Origin: Carettochelys insculpta
Lineage: Eukaryota; Chordata; Testudines; Carettochelyidae
Direction: 5' to 3'
DNA: 64,000 nt
NCBI RefSeq assembly: GCF_033958435.1
Contig: NC_134137.1
Coordinates: 112,416,501-112,480,500 of the forward strand
How positions within the stretch are numbered: the stretch's first letter is position 1; every line of letters starts with the position of its first letter. Positions 45,113-55,303 of this stretch are shown in pieces. The notes beneath the pieces were generated by a model. The model did no database searches, was not told where the DNA came from, and saw only the letters and a list, made by a program, of their open reading frames with translations. The translations under genes were made by a program, and so were the position numbers.

Positions 45113-45748
45113 CAGTGGTGTGCAAACACTATCTTCCTGGTGGTCACATCTCTACAGCCCTTGTGGTTCCAAGCACTGATGCCACTGATTCATCTTGTGA
45201 GTCCGGAGGGTGCTGCTGTTTAAACAGATTTTTTTTTTAAGTGTTGGCAGCCTCCAGAGATGCTGAGCAGTCAGCTGTGGCAGGTAGCCCTGCAGAAGTC
45301 AGCCAGTGGGGCAGGCAGCCCCAGAGGAGAAAGCTGTCAGAGCAAAGAGCTGCTCACTGTGCACATGGGGAAGCCTTCCGGAGAGCAGCAGGGAGGAGCA
45401 AATGAGCTTGCTGTAGCCACCCAAAGAAGAAGGAGGCAGGGAAAGCAGCATGGGGAGGCAATGGCCATGGAAGAGAGCTACTCTCGTGCTCTAAGGAAGG
45501 TTAAATCTGGAGATAGGGGTGGGGCTGTTAAGGATTAAACCTGGGGTTGGAGGGGACAGATTTGGTGCTGAAAGGGGTTAAGCCTGGGAATGGGCTTGCA
45601 GGTTTGGGGCTGATAGGGGTTAAGCCTGTGGATGCTGGGAGGGGGGTGGGGGTTGGGACTAACAGGGTTCATGAAGCTTAACTCAGGGGTCGCAATACAA
45701 GTGCAATAAAATATCGTGGTCAAGGTTGAAAAAAGTTGCACACCACTG
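45113..45748. mobile_element. hAT-like non-autonomous element with an internal G-rich array
   Basis: CAGTGGTGTGCAA at 45113-45125 is a perfect 13-bp inverted match to TTGCACACCACTG at 45736-45748. The flanking octamers agree at 5 of 8 positions. Inside, 45540-45660 holds GGTTAAGCCTGGG-type units repeated three to four times. The plus-strand frame at 45260-45538 has no recognisable domain. Confidence 0.7.
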
Positions 45749-45753
45749 AAGTA

Positions 45754-46205
45754 GTAACAGAGAGGGAGCTGTGCTAGTGTATATACTATCAAAACAAAAA
45801 AGCAGTCAAGTAGTACTTTAAAGACTAACAAAATAATCTATTAAGTGAGCTTTCGTGGGACAGACCCACTTCTTCAGACCATAGTCATACCAGAACAGAC
45901 TCAATATTTAAGGCACAGAGAACCAAAACAGTAATTGAGGAGGACAAATCAGAAAAAAATGATCAAGGTGAGCAAGTCAGAGAGTAGAGAGGTAGAATGG
46001 GGGAAAGGTCAAGAATTAGATTAAGCCAAGTATGCAAAAGAGCCCCTATAGTGACTCAGAAAATTCCCATCCCAGTTCAAACAACGTGTTAATGTGCCAA
46101 ATTTGAATATAAAAGACAACTCAGCTGTCTCCCTTTCAATAGTGGTGGGAAAATTTTTCTTCAGTAACACACAAACTCTTAAGTCACTGAAGTAGAGCAG
46201 CAACT
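45754..46205 (-). mobile_element. Penelope-like element, 3' end
   Basis: Minus strand: the last residues of the GIY-YIG protein (ETAELSFIFKFGTL, LNWDGN) at about 46060-46150, then the 3' untranslated part and the tail with CCCACGAAAGCTCACTTAATAG. It is collinear with 52873-53300. 5'-truncated and frame-damaged. Confidence 0.75.
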
Positions 46206-46464
46206 GGGTAATTTTAATGCACTTGTATTGTCTTGTATTTCCTTTTCCTTTGCCTTTAGCATTTCCCTGTCTCTCACCCTATCGTGCTTTATATACTTTT
46301 ATGCTATCTCATTCTCTTCAGCTTTCTCCTTGTACATTCTTTAGTTATGAATAATACTCGTCTTTCTACTGCTTCCTTAGTTCTGGGTTTGTTCTCCTTT
46401 GACCATGATTCTTGGCTTCGTCATTCCCTTCTCATTTACTCTTCCGAACATTTCACTCACCATG

Positions 46465-46915
46465 GCTTATGGCTACACTAGCAAGTTGAGTTTTGCCAAC
46501 AATACCCTGGTATTGTCAACCAAACTGGTGGAATGTCCATATACAAAATGTGTTTTGTTGACTGTATGTTGACAAAAGTCAGCTCTTTCACCAACAACCT
46601 TCTGCCTCTTGCAGATGAGGAAGAGTGCCTTTTGTTGACAGGATCTGTCAACAAAAAAGCTGACTAAACTCTCTGCTAGGGGGGAGGTGTGTTCTCTCGA
46701 CAGACAGGGTTTTGAAGACACTGGGCAGCCCTATCTGCTGTGCTTCTGGGTGCCTATTTTGTCAAGACAGCAGCCAGGAAGTCCAGCCTCTCTGTAAGTA
46801 GAGCAGTGAGCTCTTCCAATTGGCTTTTGTGTGTGGCTTCACTGTCGACAGAAATTTTGCTGGGAAATCTCTTCCTACAGCGGGTTCTGTTGACAGACAG
46901 CTGTAGTTTAACCAC
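46465..46915. mobile_element. MITE of the GTTGACA/TGTCAAC family
   Basis: Homologous to 23575-24012: GGCTACACTAGCAAGTTGAG start, GGTGGAATGTCCATATAC, TTTTGTTGACAGGATCTGTC, and CTGTTGACAGACAGCTGTAG end. Non-coding. The exact target duplication is uncertain. Confidence 0.65.
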
Positions 46916-47890
46916 AGTCAATGTGGGGTGACAGCTCTAGTCTCTGTTAGGTAAGGCCTCTGATAAGAGTTCTTATTTTTCTTGTCTTTGCATTAAACTG
47001 GTCCCTCCTTGCTTCCAGGTATACTTTTATAGGACATCACACTTCATCTTCACAATGAAAGATGTGTGTGTGTCAGGGAGGGGGCTGAGGGTGTGTCAGG
47101 AAGGGGACTGGGGGGAGTGGGGGCCCAGAGGAGGTCAGTGCCATGTGACTGTGCTGTCTGTAGACCACCATCTAGTACCGCATAGATCACAGTTTGGAAA
47201 AGGCTGTGCATGTAGGATTTGTGTTATACAGGAGGTCAAATTCAGTGAGCCCCGCAGCCTTTTCTGGCCTTCTGAATAAGATGAGGTATTAGCTATTTTC
47301 TTATGTAACTTCAAGTTTTAACTAACTCAGATTTAAATCTTAGTCAAATCAGGAATATTCCATGTTAGATCAATGAAACAGTTTAATTAAATTGCACCTG
47401 TAGGAATATTTTTGGCCTCAGTTTGTCTGGAATGAAAGTAAAAGCTGACTTGATTCTTTCATTTGAAATTTTTAAGACTAAGAGCACATATTTCTTTAAT
47501 AATAAACAAGACATTCCATTTTTTTGCTGCTAATAATTCACCATATTTTATTTTTCTACAACATATCAAATGAACATCCTCTTAAGGATTATGGGTAGAG
47601 TAGGCTCCAAAAGCATCTTGTATAGCACTTAGTAGTTAGAACCATCAAAATAGGACCATCAAAACACTCTGTATGCATATGACTGCATTATAGCAGCTAC
47701 ATATTATTTTATTTGATGTTGGTCTGATTGTCATAGACCATTAATCCTCTACTTATTAGTTCTCCCAAACTTGTAAATACTGAATAAATACATCATAATT
47801 ACATGTATTCTAATAAATAATGTGAACTGCCTGTAGTTTTTGTTAGTGTCAGTCTGTTTCCTGAGGTTATTGGTGCCATGATTCTGAGCT
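46916..47890. other. No recognised genes
   Basis: The plus-strand frame at 47055-47279 is a G-rich chance frame. Nothing else can be supported. Confidence 0.5.
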
Positions 47891-48010
47891 ATCAAAACAA
47901 AAAAGCAGTCCTGTAGCACTTTAAAGACTAACAAAATAATTTATTAGGAGATGAGTGGGTCTGTCCCACAAAAGCTCATCACCTAATAAACTATTTTGTT
48001 AGTCTTTAAG
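47891..48010. mobile_element. Two Penelope-like tails, head to head
   Basis: A minus-strand tail (AAAAGCAGTCCTGTAGCAC...TTATTAGGAGATGAG) runs directly into a plus-strand tail (GTGGGTCTGTCCCACAAAAG...TTTTGTTAGTCTTTAA), making an almost perfect inverted repeat. Confidence 0.7.
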
Positions 48011-48129
48011 GTTTATAAATATATATATACACATATATAAACTTTCAAAAGTCCAGCTTTAGCTTTGTACTGGGGGAGAAAGAAATTGATTGAGCAGAAA
48101 ATGATTTTACAGTAATGATCGAATACGTC

Positions 48130-48162
48130 CCAAGTCTCTGTCTCTCTCTCTCTCTCTCTCTC
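48130..48162. repeat. (CT)n microsatellite
   Basis: CTCT repeat next to the MITE that follows. Confidence 0.9.
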
Positions 48163-48571
48163 TGTGTCTACACTGGCATTCCTCTTTTGAAAGAGGTGTG
48201 CAAATAAGGAAAATAAAAATGCAAATGAGGTGCAGATTTGCATATCTGGCACCTCATTTGCATGTTCTTATTTCAAAAGAATGTTTTTCGACAGAAGAAA
48301 ACCAGTGTAGACACTGCTCTTTCAAAAGTAAACACCATCTTTGAAAGACTCCTTCTTCCCCTTTTTTATGGGAAGAAGGATTCCTTCGAAGATGGGGTTT
48401 ACTTTCAAAAGAGCAGTGTTTACACTGATTTTCTTCTTTTGAAAGAAGATCTTTTGAAATAAGAATATGCAAATGAGGTGTCAGATATGCAAATCTTCTG
48501 CTCATTTGCATTTTCAATTTCCCACCTTTGCATACCTCTTTCAAAAGAGGAATGCAAGTGTAGACACAGCC
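48162..48571. mobile_element. MITE of the GCATTCCTCTTT family, copy 1
   Basis: CTGTGTCTACACTGGCATTCC and its mirror GGAATGCAAGTGTAGACACAG end the element. Internal mirrored blocks (CAAATGAGGTG, AAAGTAAAC, CTTTGAAAGA) make it a long hairpin. It is the same family as 54898-55300. It sits between a CT microsatellite and a TG/GA microsatellite (48573-48606), which hides the target duplication. Confidence 0.78.
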
Positions 48572-48606
48572 CTTGTGTGTGTGTGTGAGAGTGTGTGTGA
48601 GAGAGA

Positions 48607-49685
48607 GAAATGATAATGATCTGTAATGCCAAAATCTTCAAAGTCTGTTACATACCTAATATATGTCATTTTGTGCTCTGGAACAATTTGGCTTTCTGCC
48701 TCCAATACTTTAGTCTGAGGACATTGGCATTTAGCCTGGCTTGACTCTTAAGGTACCAGGAAATTTATGTCTTTACTCATATAAGAAAAAATAATTTTAG
48801 ATGTATTTATCATAAAAATAAATCACTCAACATGATAGTGGTAACTTTTATCCCACATTCCACGTTCCATCTTTCTATAATAGCTGGTGTGTGTAAAGTG
48901 TGTCAGCAATAGCTATTACTACTCAGAAGGTAGGAACAACACACCTCCACGAAGAATCTGATTTGTGTAACTGTGTGTTCAAAGATCCAATTACATTTCA
49001 AAAGTGAAAGCTACAACTTCAATTTATAAAAATGACTAGGTCCCAAATGACAAAAAGATACAATAAAAATAATAAAGGCAATTTTCAGAGAAAAAAGTTC
49101 CAATGACACGGCTTTCCATGAATGAGAAATACTAGACTGGGTCAAATGAAATATTGCTTTAAGGGATGCCATAAAAGATGAAAGTTTATTAAACAATGTA
49201 CAGGGTGGACAATAATATAATTCCCTAATTCCTGATCAAAGATATTTAAAACCTAATCTTCAGAAAAATTCAACAAAACCACGTTCTAAAGAAAATCATC
49301 CTATGCCCAACTTTTCTGCTCTACAAAGCCTCTAAACCTAGGATTTCATGTCTGGAGGGCAAAGGGGCCTTAAAGCACAGAGGAGAAGCCCCACCTCAGT
49401 TTGGTAGTTAGGAACATGACTCAAAGGAAAGAGTAGGAAAGGTATTGAATTTCTTTCTTACTTTAACTGAGTGAGGAGATTATCAGAAAGATCCTGTTGT
49501 TCATGAGAAATGATTCAGGTAGGTGACATTATTTGTTCTAACATATTTTAAAATGCATTTTCTGTTGTTATCAGAAACTGTATTGATTTTAGTGTGGAGA
49601 AAGCCAGAGAGAATAATAAAGCGGGTGCCTGCGTTTTATGCTTAAACTGGTTTACGTTCATTGGTTCTCTCATGAACCTCAACAC
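48607..49685. other. No recognised genes
   Basis: Anonymous DNA. Short frames only. Confidence 0.5.
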
Positions 49686-49688
49686 TAA

Positions 49689-49963
49689 GTCCGTGTCTAC
49701 ACTAGCCCAAATTTTCGAAATGGTCATGCAAACAGCCATTTCGAAGATTACTAATGAGGCGCTGAAATACATATTCAGTGCCTCATTACCATGCCAGCAG
49801 CCACCGATCTTCAAAATTGCCATATCTTGCTGCCACGTGGCTTGTCCAGACGGGGCTCCTTTTCGAAAGGACCCCAGGAACTTCAAAATCCCCTTATTTA
49901 GTAATCTTTGAAATGGCCATTTGCATGGCCATTAGGAAGATTTGGGCAAGTGTAGACATAGCC
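49689..49963. mobile_element. Family-B MITE, internally deleted; 3-bp TSD TAA
   Basis: GTCCGTGTCTACACTAGCCC and the mirror GGGCAAGTGTAGACATAGCC are flanked by TAA at 49686-49688 and 49964-49966. Compared with 25430-25871 it lacks most of the right inner arm: after CCCCAGGAACTTCAAAATCC the sequence jumps to TTTAGTAATCTTTGAAATGG. Confidence 0.78.
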
Positions 49964-50156
49964 TAAGGGTCACATTGTAATTTCCCTTATGGGTGGACAT
50001 GCACAAAAAGCCATTTCACCTTTGTGTAACCCATGCCAGGACAGATTTCGGTGAACAGCCTGGAGAAGGAAGGCAGCTACAGGTAGGCAGGAAAAGTGCC
50101 TTTGGGGACAGCTCAGAAGACGGCTTTGTATATAGGCGTAGTCTCTCAGAGATAGA

Positions 50157-50838
50157 AGCTGTGTCTACACGTGCACGCTACTTCGAAGTAGCGGCACTAA
50201 CTTCGAAATAGCGCCCGTCGCGGCTACACGCGTCGGGCGGTATTTCGAAGTTAACTTCGACGTTAGGCAGCGAGACGTCGAAGTCGCTAACCTCATGAGG
50301 GGATCGGAATAGCGCCCTACTTCGACGTTCAACGTCGAAGTAGGGACCGTGTAGACGATCTGCGTCCCGCAACGTCGAAATTGCTGGGTCCTCCATGGCG
50401 GCCATCAGCTGGGGGGTTGAGAGATGCTCTCTCTCCAGCCCCTGCGGGGCTCTATGGTCACCGTGAGCAGCAGCCCTTAACCCAGGGCTTCTGGCTGCTA
50501 CTGCGGCAGCTGGGGATCCATGCTGCAGGCACAGGGTCTGCAACCAGTTGTCGGCTCTGTGTATCTTGTGTTGTTTAGTGCAACTGTGTCTGGGAGGGGC
50601 CCTTTAAGGGAGCGGCTTGCTGTTGAGTCCGCCCTGTGACCTTGTCTGCAGCTGTGCCTGGCACCCTTATTTCGATGTGTGCTACTTTGGCAAGTAGACG
50701 TACCCTCGCAGCGCCTATTTCGATGTGGTGCCGCGCAACGTCGAAGTTGAACGTCAACGTTGCCAGCCCTGGAGGACGTGTAGACGTTATTCATCGAAAT
50801 AGCCTATTTCGATGTTGGCTTCACGTGTAGACGTAGCC
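50157..50838 (+). mobile_element. Family-A Harbinger MITE, complete; 3-bp TSD AGA
   Basis: AGCTGTGTCTACACGTGCAC to GTGTAGACGTAGCC, flanked by AGA at 50154-50156 and 50839-50841. Its left ~320 bp correspond to 14115-14430 and its right part to 17755-18123 of the two-gene element. On the minus strand around 50500-50520 it keeps the transposase initiation region (MDPQLPQ). 682 bp, non-coding. Confidence 0.88.
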
Positions 50839-50841
50839 AGA

Positions 50842-51652
50842 GGGTTTTGCAAAGACTAGGGCTCTTATGAAAAGCTCTCATCAAGATAACTCTTGTTCTT
50901 TCTAACTCACAATTCAAGAGGGACTTTTAGATTTACCTTTTCAAGTAGTTATGGTCTGTATCTCCTACCTATTATTCGTCGTGAACTTCAGGCAGGCATC
51001 TAGTGTAGAAGGTGCTACAGTGACTGACAAGTGAATAATGTCTCTCTTCAGGGATCTCTGAGAGGCTTCAAACAAGCACATGCTGCTAGGCAATTATGCC
51101 ATGGCCAGCGTCAGGGAAAAGTTTGTGAGGTTGGAGGGAAATGGATGTTTTCAATATCCATGCTGCATGGAGCAACCACAGACAATCTTTCAGCTGAACA
51201 CAAGCTATTTGTTTCTGCTCCACAGACCTTTTTTTTTTCCTAAGGGGATATTTACATCTTGCTTATTTTTTAAATTGACTAATTATAAAAGAAAAGTTTT
51301 TTCTCTTAGATAAGCTTTTAAACCGCATGTCCTAATATTTTAAAAGTTCATTTGAAAGTTTCATAAGTGTTTTCTTCTTCCATGTTAATGTTTATAACAA
51401 CCTTTTCAGTGAAGGAGAATTTGACTACACAAAGGGGAAACAAAGTTAGTTGTAAATGATATCATATGCACAAACTGAACAATCAGAAAAAAAAGAAATA
51501 TTTATTTTCTGCCAATTTCTTTCAGTTATGATCATTGTGGGTGTTATATGTAACTATACAGTGGTCCCAGCACAATTTTTATAGTGGAGGTGGTAAAGAT
51601 GGAAACCATATATTTGAGTTGTTATTTCTACTACAAGCCAGCACTCCTAGTT
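50842..51652. other. No recognised genes
   Basis: Anonymous DNA. The plus frames at 51031-51313 lack domains. Confidence 0.5.
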
Positions 51653-51655
51653 CTA

Positions 51656-52068
51656 GGCCACATCTACACATGCACCTCTCTTTCGGAAGGGGCACGTAAA
51701 TGACACGGTCGGAACTGTTTCATGAGGCACTGATATGAATAGTCAGTGCTTCATTAGTATAATGGCAGTCAATTGTGCTTCAAAAGTGCTGAGTTTAAAA
51801 TTCAAACTGGCCATATAGAGGCAGGCACATTAAAGTAAGCCACAGACTTTGAAATTCCCTTATTCCCACTTCATTCTGGGAATAAGGGAATTTTGAAGTC
51901 TGGGGCTACACAGCTAGTTTGCGTTTGGAAAGCTGCACTTTTGAAGAATGACTGGCTGCCATTATGCTAATGAGTTGATGAATGTTCATATTGGTGTCTC
52001 ATTAACTGGTTCCAATCTGTGTCATTTATATGCCCCGTTCAGAAGGGAGAGGTAGTGTAGACATGTCC
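51656..52068. mobile_element. MITE, 3-bp TSD CTA
   Basis: GGCCACATCTACACATGCACC and (mirror) GGTAGTGTAGACATGTCC, flanked by CTA at 51653-51655 and 52069-52071. The centre is a near-palindrome around CCCTTATTCCCAC and TGGGAATAAGGG. Non-coding. Confidence 0.78.
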
Positions 52069-52071
52069 CTA

Positions 52072-52872
52072 GTATAACCCACACAAATAGGGGTGTGGTT
52101 CACTGTCCCATGTGGTGGCAACTAGCATACTTACACAGAGAAAGAATGATTCTTCTCTATGAACTTAGCTGCAAGGCAGCTGGTTTTTACCTCAAGCTGT
52201 AGAGGCTACTGCACTGAACTGCAGCGGTCCCAGATTTGAGTCCCACTTTTGACAATTACACTAGCACTATAGATTATAGTATACACTCCATGCTTTCAGG
52301 AAGAAGCAGACAGGCTGACAGCGTCTCTTTTATCTGTGATTAGTTTACTCCATTCAAGTTTGGTGCCAAAGTATAATCCAGAAAAATTTTGAAATTCACA
52401 GTGGGACAAAACTAGACACTCTTTTTGTACACATAGAATACCCTTTCCCCAGGGAACAAGAATTTCCCAGCACTAAGTCAAATGTGTAAGTATACCAATG
52501 GCAAGTGTGATCTTTTGCATTTTCCCAAACAAGTAATGAAAAATGACAGAATGAATATAAAATAAAATGGGATTTTTTTTAATTAGAAGTGCAGCTGTTG
52601 CTTCTCTGATAATTAAGTAAGTTACTGAAGTTAACTGTTCTAGTTCTAGTTTAACTTCTAAGCAATTTCTAGTTCTAGGTAACTTCTCCTTCTAATTTAC
52701 CTAAAATCATAGCTTTTTTGTCAATCATAGTTGGACAGTTTGACAGCTTTTGAATTTTCATTAATTTTCCTGTTATGACATTGTTACCTTGTCACCTCTT
52801 TTAACATATATATGGAGCCAGTGTTCTTACAATTCTTTACTCTTATTCCCATTGATTTGAGACTTGCAAATT
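52072..52872. other. No recognised genes
   Basis: Anonymous A+T-rich DNA by inspection. Confidence 0.5.
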
Positions 52873-54166
52873 CTCCAGAGAAGCAGTCCAGTAGTCCTTT
52901 AAAGACTAAAAAAAAATTTAGTAGGTGATGAGCTTTCATGGGACAGACCCACTTCTTCAGATCATAGCCATACCAGAACTGACTCACTGTTTAAGGCACA
53001 GAGAACCAAAAACAGTGATCAAGGCTGACAGATCAGAAAAATATTATCAAGGTGAGCAAATCAGAGAGCAGAGGAGCAGAAGCGCGGGGGTGAGAGGAGT
53101 CAAGAATTAGATAAAGCCAAGTATGCAAAAAAGCCCCTATAATGAGCTCCCAGTTCAATTCCCATCCCAGTTCAAACCACATGTTAATGTGCCAAATTTG
53201 AATATAAAAGAGAGTTCAGCAGCCTCTCTTTCCAAACTGCTGTGAAGATTCTTCTTCAGTAAAATGCAGACTTTCAGGTCATTAACAGAATGGCCCACTC
53301 CATTAAAGTGCTGGCTGACAGGTTTGTGAATCAGGAGTGTTTTTATGTCTGTTTTATGCCCATTAATTCTTTGTCTAAGAGAGTTTGAAGTCTGTCCAAT
53401 ATACAAAGCATCTGGGCATTGTTGGCACATTTTGGCATATATGATGTTAGCTGAGGAACATGAAAATGTGCCTGTGATTCTGTGAATAACCTGGTTAGGT
53501 CCAGTGATGGTATCTCCAGTACAGATATGTAGACAAAGTTGGCAACGGGCATTGTTGCAAGGAAAAGTTCCAGGATTGGTGTTCCTGGGGTATAGACTGG
53601 TTGTTGGTGAGAATCCTCATAAGGTTGGGAGGTTGACTGTAGGAGAGAACAGTCCTGTCACCTAGGGCCTTCTGGAGTGTAGCATCCTGATTAAGGATAG
53701 GTTGTAGATCTTTAATAATATGTTGCAGTGGTTTCGGTTGGGAGCTGTAGGTAATGACCAGTGGTGTTCTGTTCTTGGCTTTTTTGGGCCTATCTTGGAT
53801 TAGCTGGTCTCTGGGTATTCATGTGGCCCTGTTGATTTGTTCTTTTATTTCTCCTGGTGGGTATTTCAGGTTTATGAATATTTGGTAGAGATCTCATAGT
53901 TTTAAATCTCTGTCAGTAGGATCAGAGCAAATGCAATTGTACTTTAGGGCTTGACTGTAAACAATGGATCTAGTTGTGCATACAGGATGCAAGCTAGAAG
54001 CATGTAGGTAATCATAGAAATCAGTGGGTTTCCGGTAGAGTGTGGTACTGATCAGGCCATCCTTGATTTGTACTGTAGTGTCTAGGAAATATATCTCTCT
54101 CTCATGGAGGAGTCGAGGCATAAGTTGATGGTGGGGTGCAAATTGTTAAAGTCTCTGTGGAATTCT
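52873..54166 (-). mobile_element. Penelope-like element, truncated copy with GIY-YIG endonuclease
   Basis: Reading the minus strand from 54166: LEEFH and LHPTINL, then FLDTTVQIKDGLISTTLYRK and TDFYDYLHASSLHP (C-terminal part of a Penelope reverse transcriptase, about 54110-53900). A stretch with LGDRTVLSYSQPPNL at about 53660 follows, then CPLPTLSTYLYW and finally CQQCPDALYIGQTSNSLRQR (GIY-YIG signature, about 53430-53370) with ELSFIFKFGTL near the end at 53190. The frame changes at least twice, so no intact protein remains. The 3' tail at 52873-52960 is the one repeated elsewhere in the window. Penelope elements pair an RT with this endonuclease, which supports the call. Confidence 0.85.
53155..53430 (-). 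pseudogene. GIY-YIG endonuclease domain of the Penelope-like element
   Basis: 91 uninterrupted codons. A CQQC pair precedes LYIGQTSNSLRQRINGHKTD, where YIG and the following Arg match the GIY-YIG nuclease core that nicks target DNA for these elements. The N-terminal GIY half reads ALYIG only in part. It ends at NWDGN, the family's usual C terminus. The upstream RT is in other frames, so this is a domain remnant, not a working gene. Confidence 0.78.
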
Positions 54167-54360
54167 TCCAGGCTGTTTGTACACATGCCACTTTCCTCCG
54201 AAAGTGGCATGCTAATATACAGCCCAAAATATGCTACTGGGGCATAGATGCAAATTCCTGGTGCCTCATTAGCATAAGGTCACATGATTTGGAGTGCGGA
54301 AGGCGTTCTTCTGGACTCCAAAACAACATGTAGAAGTGCAGCCCCCGGGGGCTCCCTTGT
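54167..54360. mobile_element. MITE-like fragment inserted in the Penelope-like copy
   Basis: GGCTGTTTGTACACATGCCAC, CCGAAAGTGGCATGCTAAT and GCCTCATTAGCATAAGG are typical of the MITEs here, and the Penelope homology stops at its left edge. The right edge is unclear. Confidence 0.45.
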
Positions 54361-54897
54361 TCTTGTTCTTTGGGGTCTTACGTGGATGCTTGATTGTTGA
54401 TGAGAATTTCAAGTTCAGAGAGTTCATTTTCAATCATCTTTTGTTTATTGTAAAGGATTTTGAGGGTTTACTTATACTAGACAAGAAATTTATAAAACAC
54501 ACTTCTACTTCCCACAAAAAAGAAAAGAAAATAAATTTTCTAAATTACTTCATACCTCAGGATACTACAATTACAACAGAAGCTCCAATAACAATATTGT
54601 TAACCTTTCCAGCTACGAACTCAGCCCAGCAGAAGAGTGTCTCTTATCCCGGGGTCTTCCCTTCTGCCCCACTTCCTCCATGAACTTGATACAATTCTGT
54701 GGTGACCTTGAAGCCTTCTTTTGCCGCTTCCATCTAAAGGAATTCTTCCAGCACACATGTGAACAACAGTCTGACTCTCTTGACTGCCCCTACCAACACC
54801 AAAAGAAGAACTCTATGTGGACTCCCACTGATGGTTGTAGTGAAAGTCTGGATTTCTACATACAATGCTTCCACAACTGTGCTCAGACTGACATTAT
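54361..54897. other. Unassigned; may include more of the Penelope-like element
   Basis: On the minus strand, 54390-54420 (CTTGAAATTCTCATCAACAA) could continue the Penelope element 5' of the MITE fragment. The rest is anonymous. Confidence 0.3.
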
Positions 54898-55300
54898 GGG
54901 TGTGTCTACACTTGCATTCCTCTTTTGAAAGGGGTGTGCAAATGAGGTAAATTGAAAATGCAAATGAAGCATATATTTGCATATTCAGCATCTCATTTGA
55001 ATAGTCTAATTTCAAAAGAGCTACTTTTGAAAGAAGAAAGCCAATGTAGATGCAGCTCTTTTGAAAGTAAACCCATCTTTGAAAGAATTCATCTTCCCTT
55101 TATTTAAGGATTCTTTCAAAGATGGGGTTTACTTTCAAAAGAGCAGCGTCTACACTGGCTTTCTTCTCGCAAAAGAAGCTCTTTCGAAATTAGAGGATGC
55201 AAATGAGATACTGAATATGCAAATTTGTGCCTCATTTGCATTTTCATTTGCCTCGTTTGCATGCCTCTTTCGAAAGAGGAATGCAAGTGTAGACACACCC
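54898..55300. mobile_element. MITE of the GCATTCCTCTTT family, copy 2
   Basis: GGGTGTGTCTACACTTGCATT and its mirror AATGCAAGTGTAGACACACCC, flanked by TAT (54895-54897) and TGT (55301-55303). Inner arms CTCTTTTGAAAG, GCAAATGAGG and CTTTGAAAGAATTC are mirrored across a central ATTTAAGG. Non-coding. Confidence 0.8.
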
Positions 55301-55303
55301 TGT

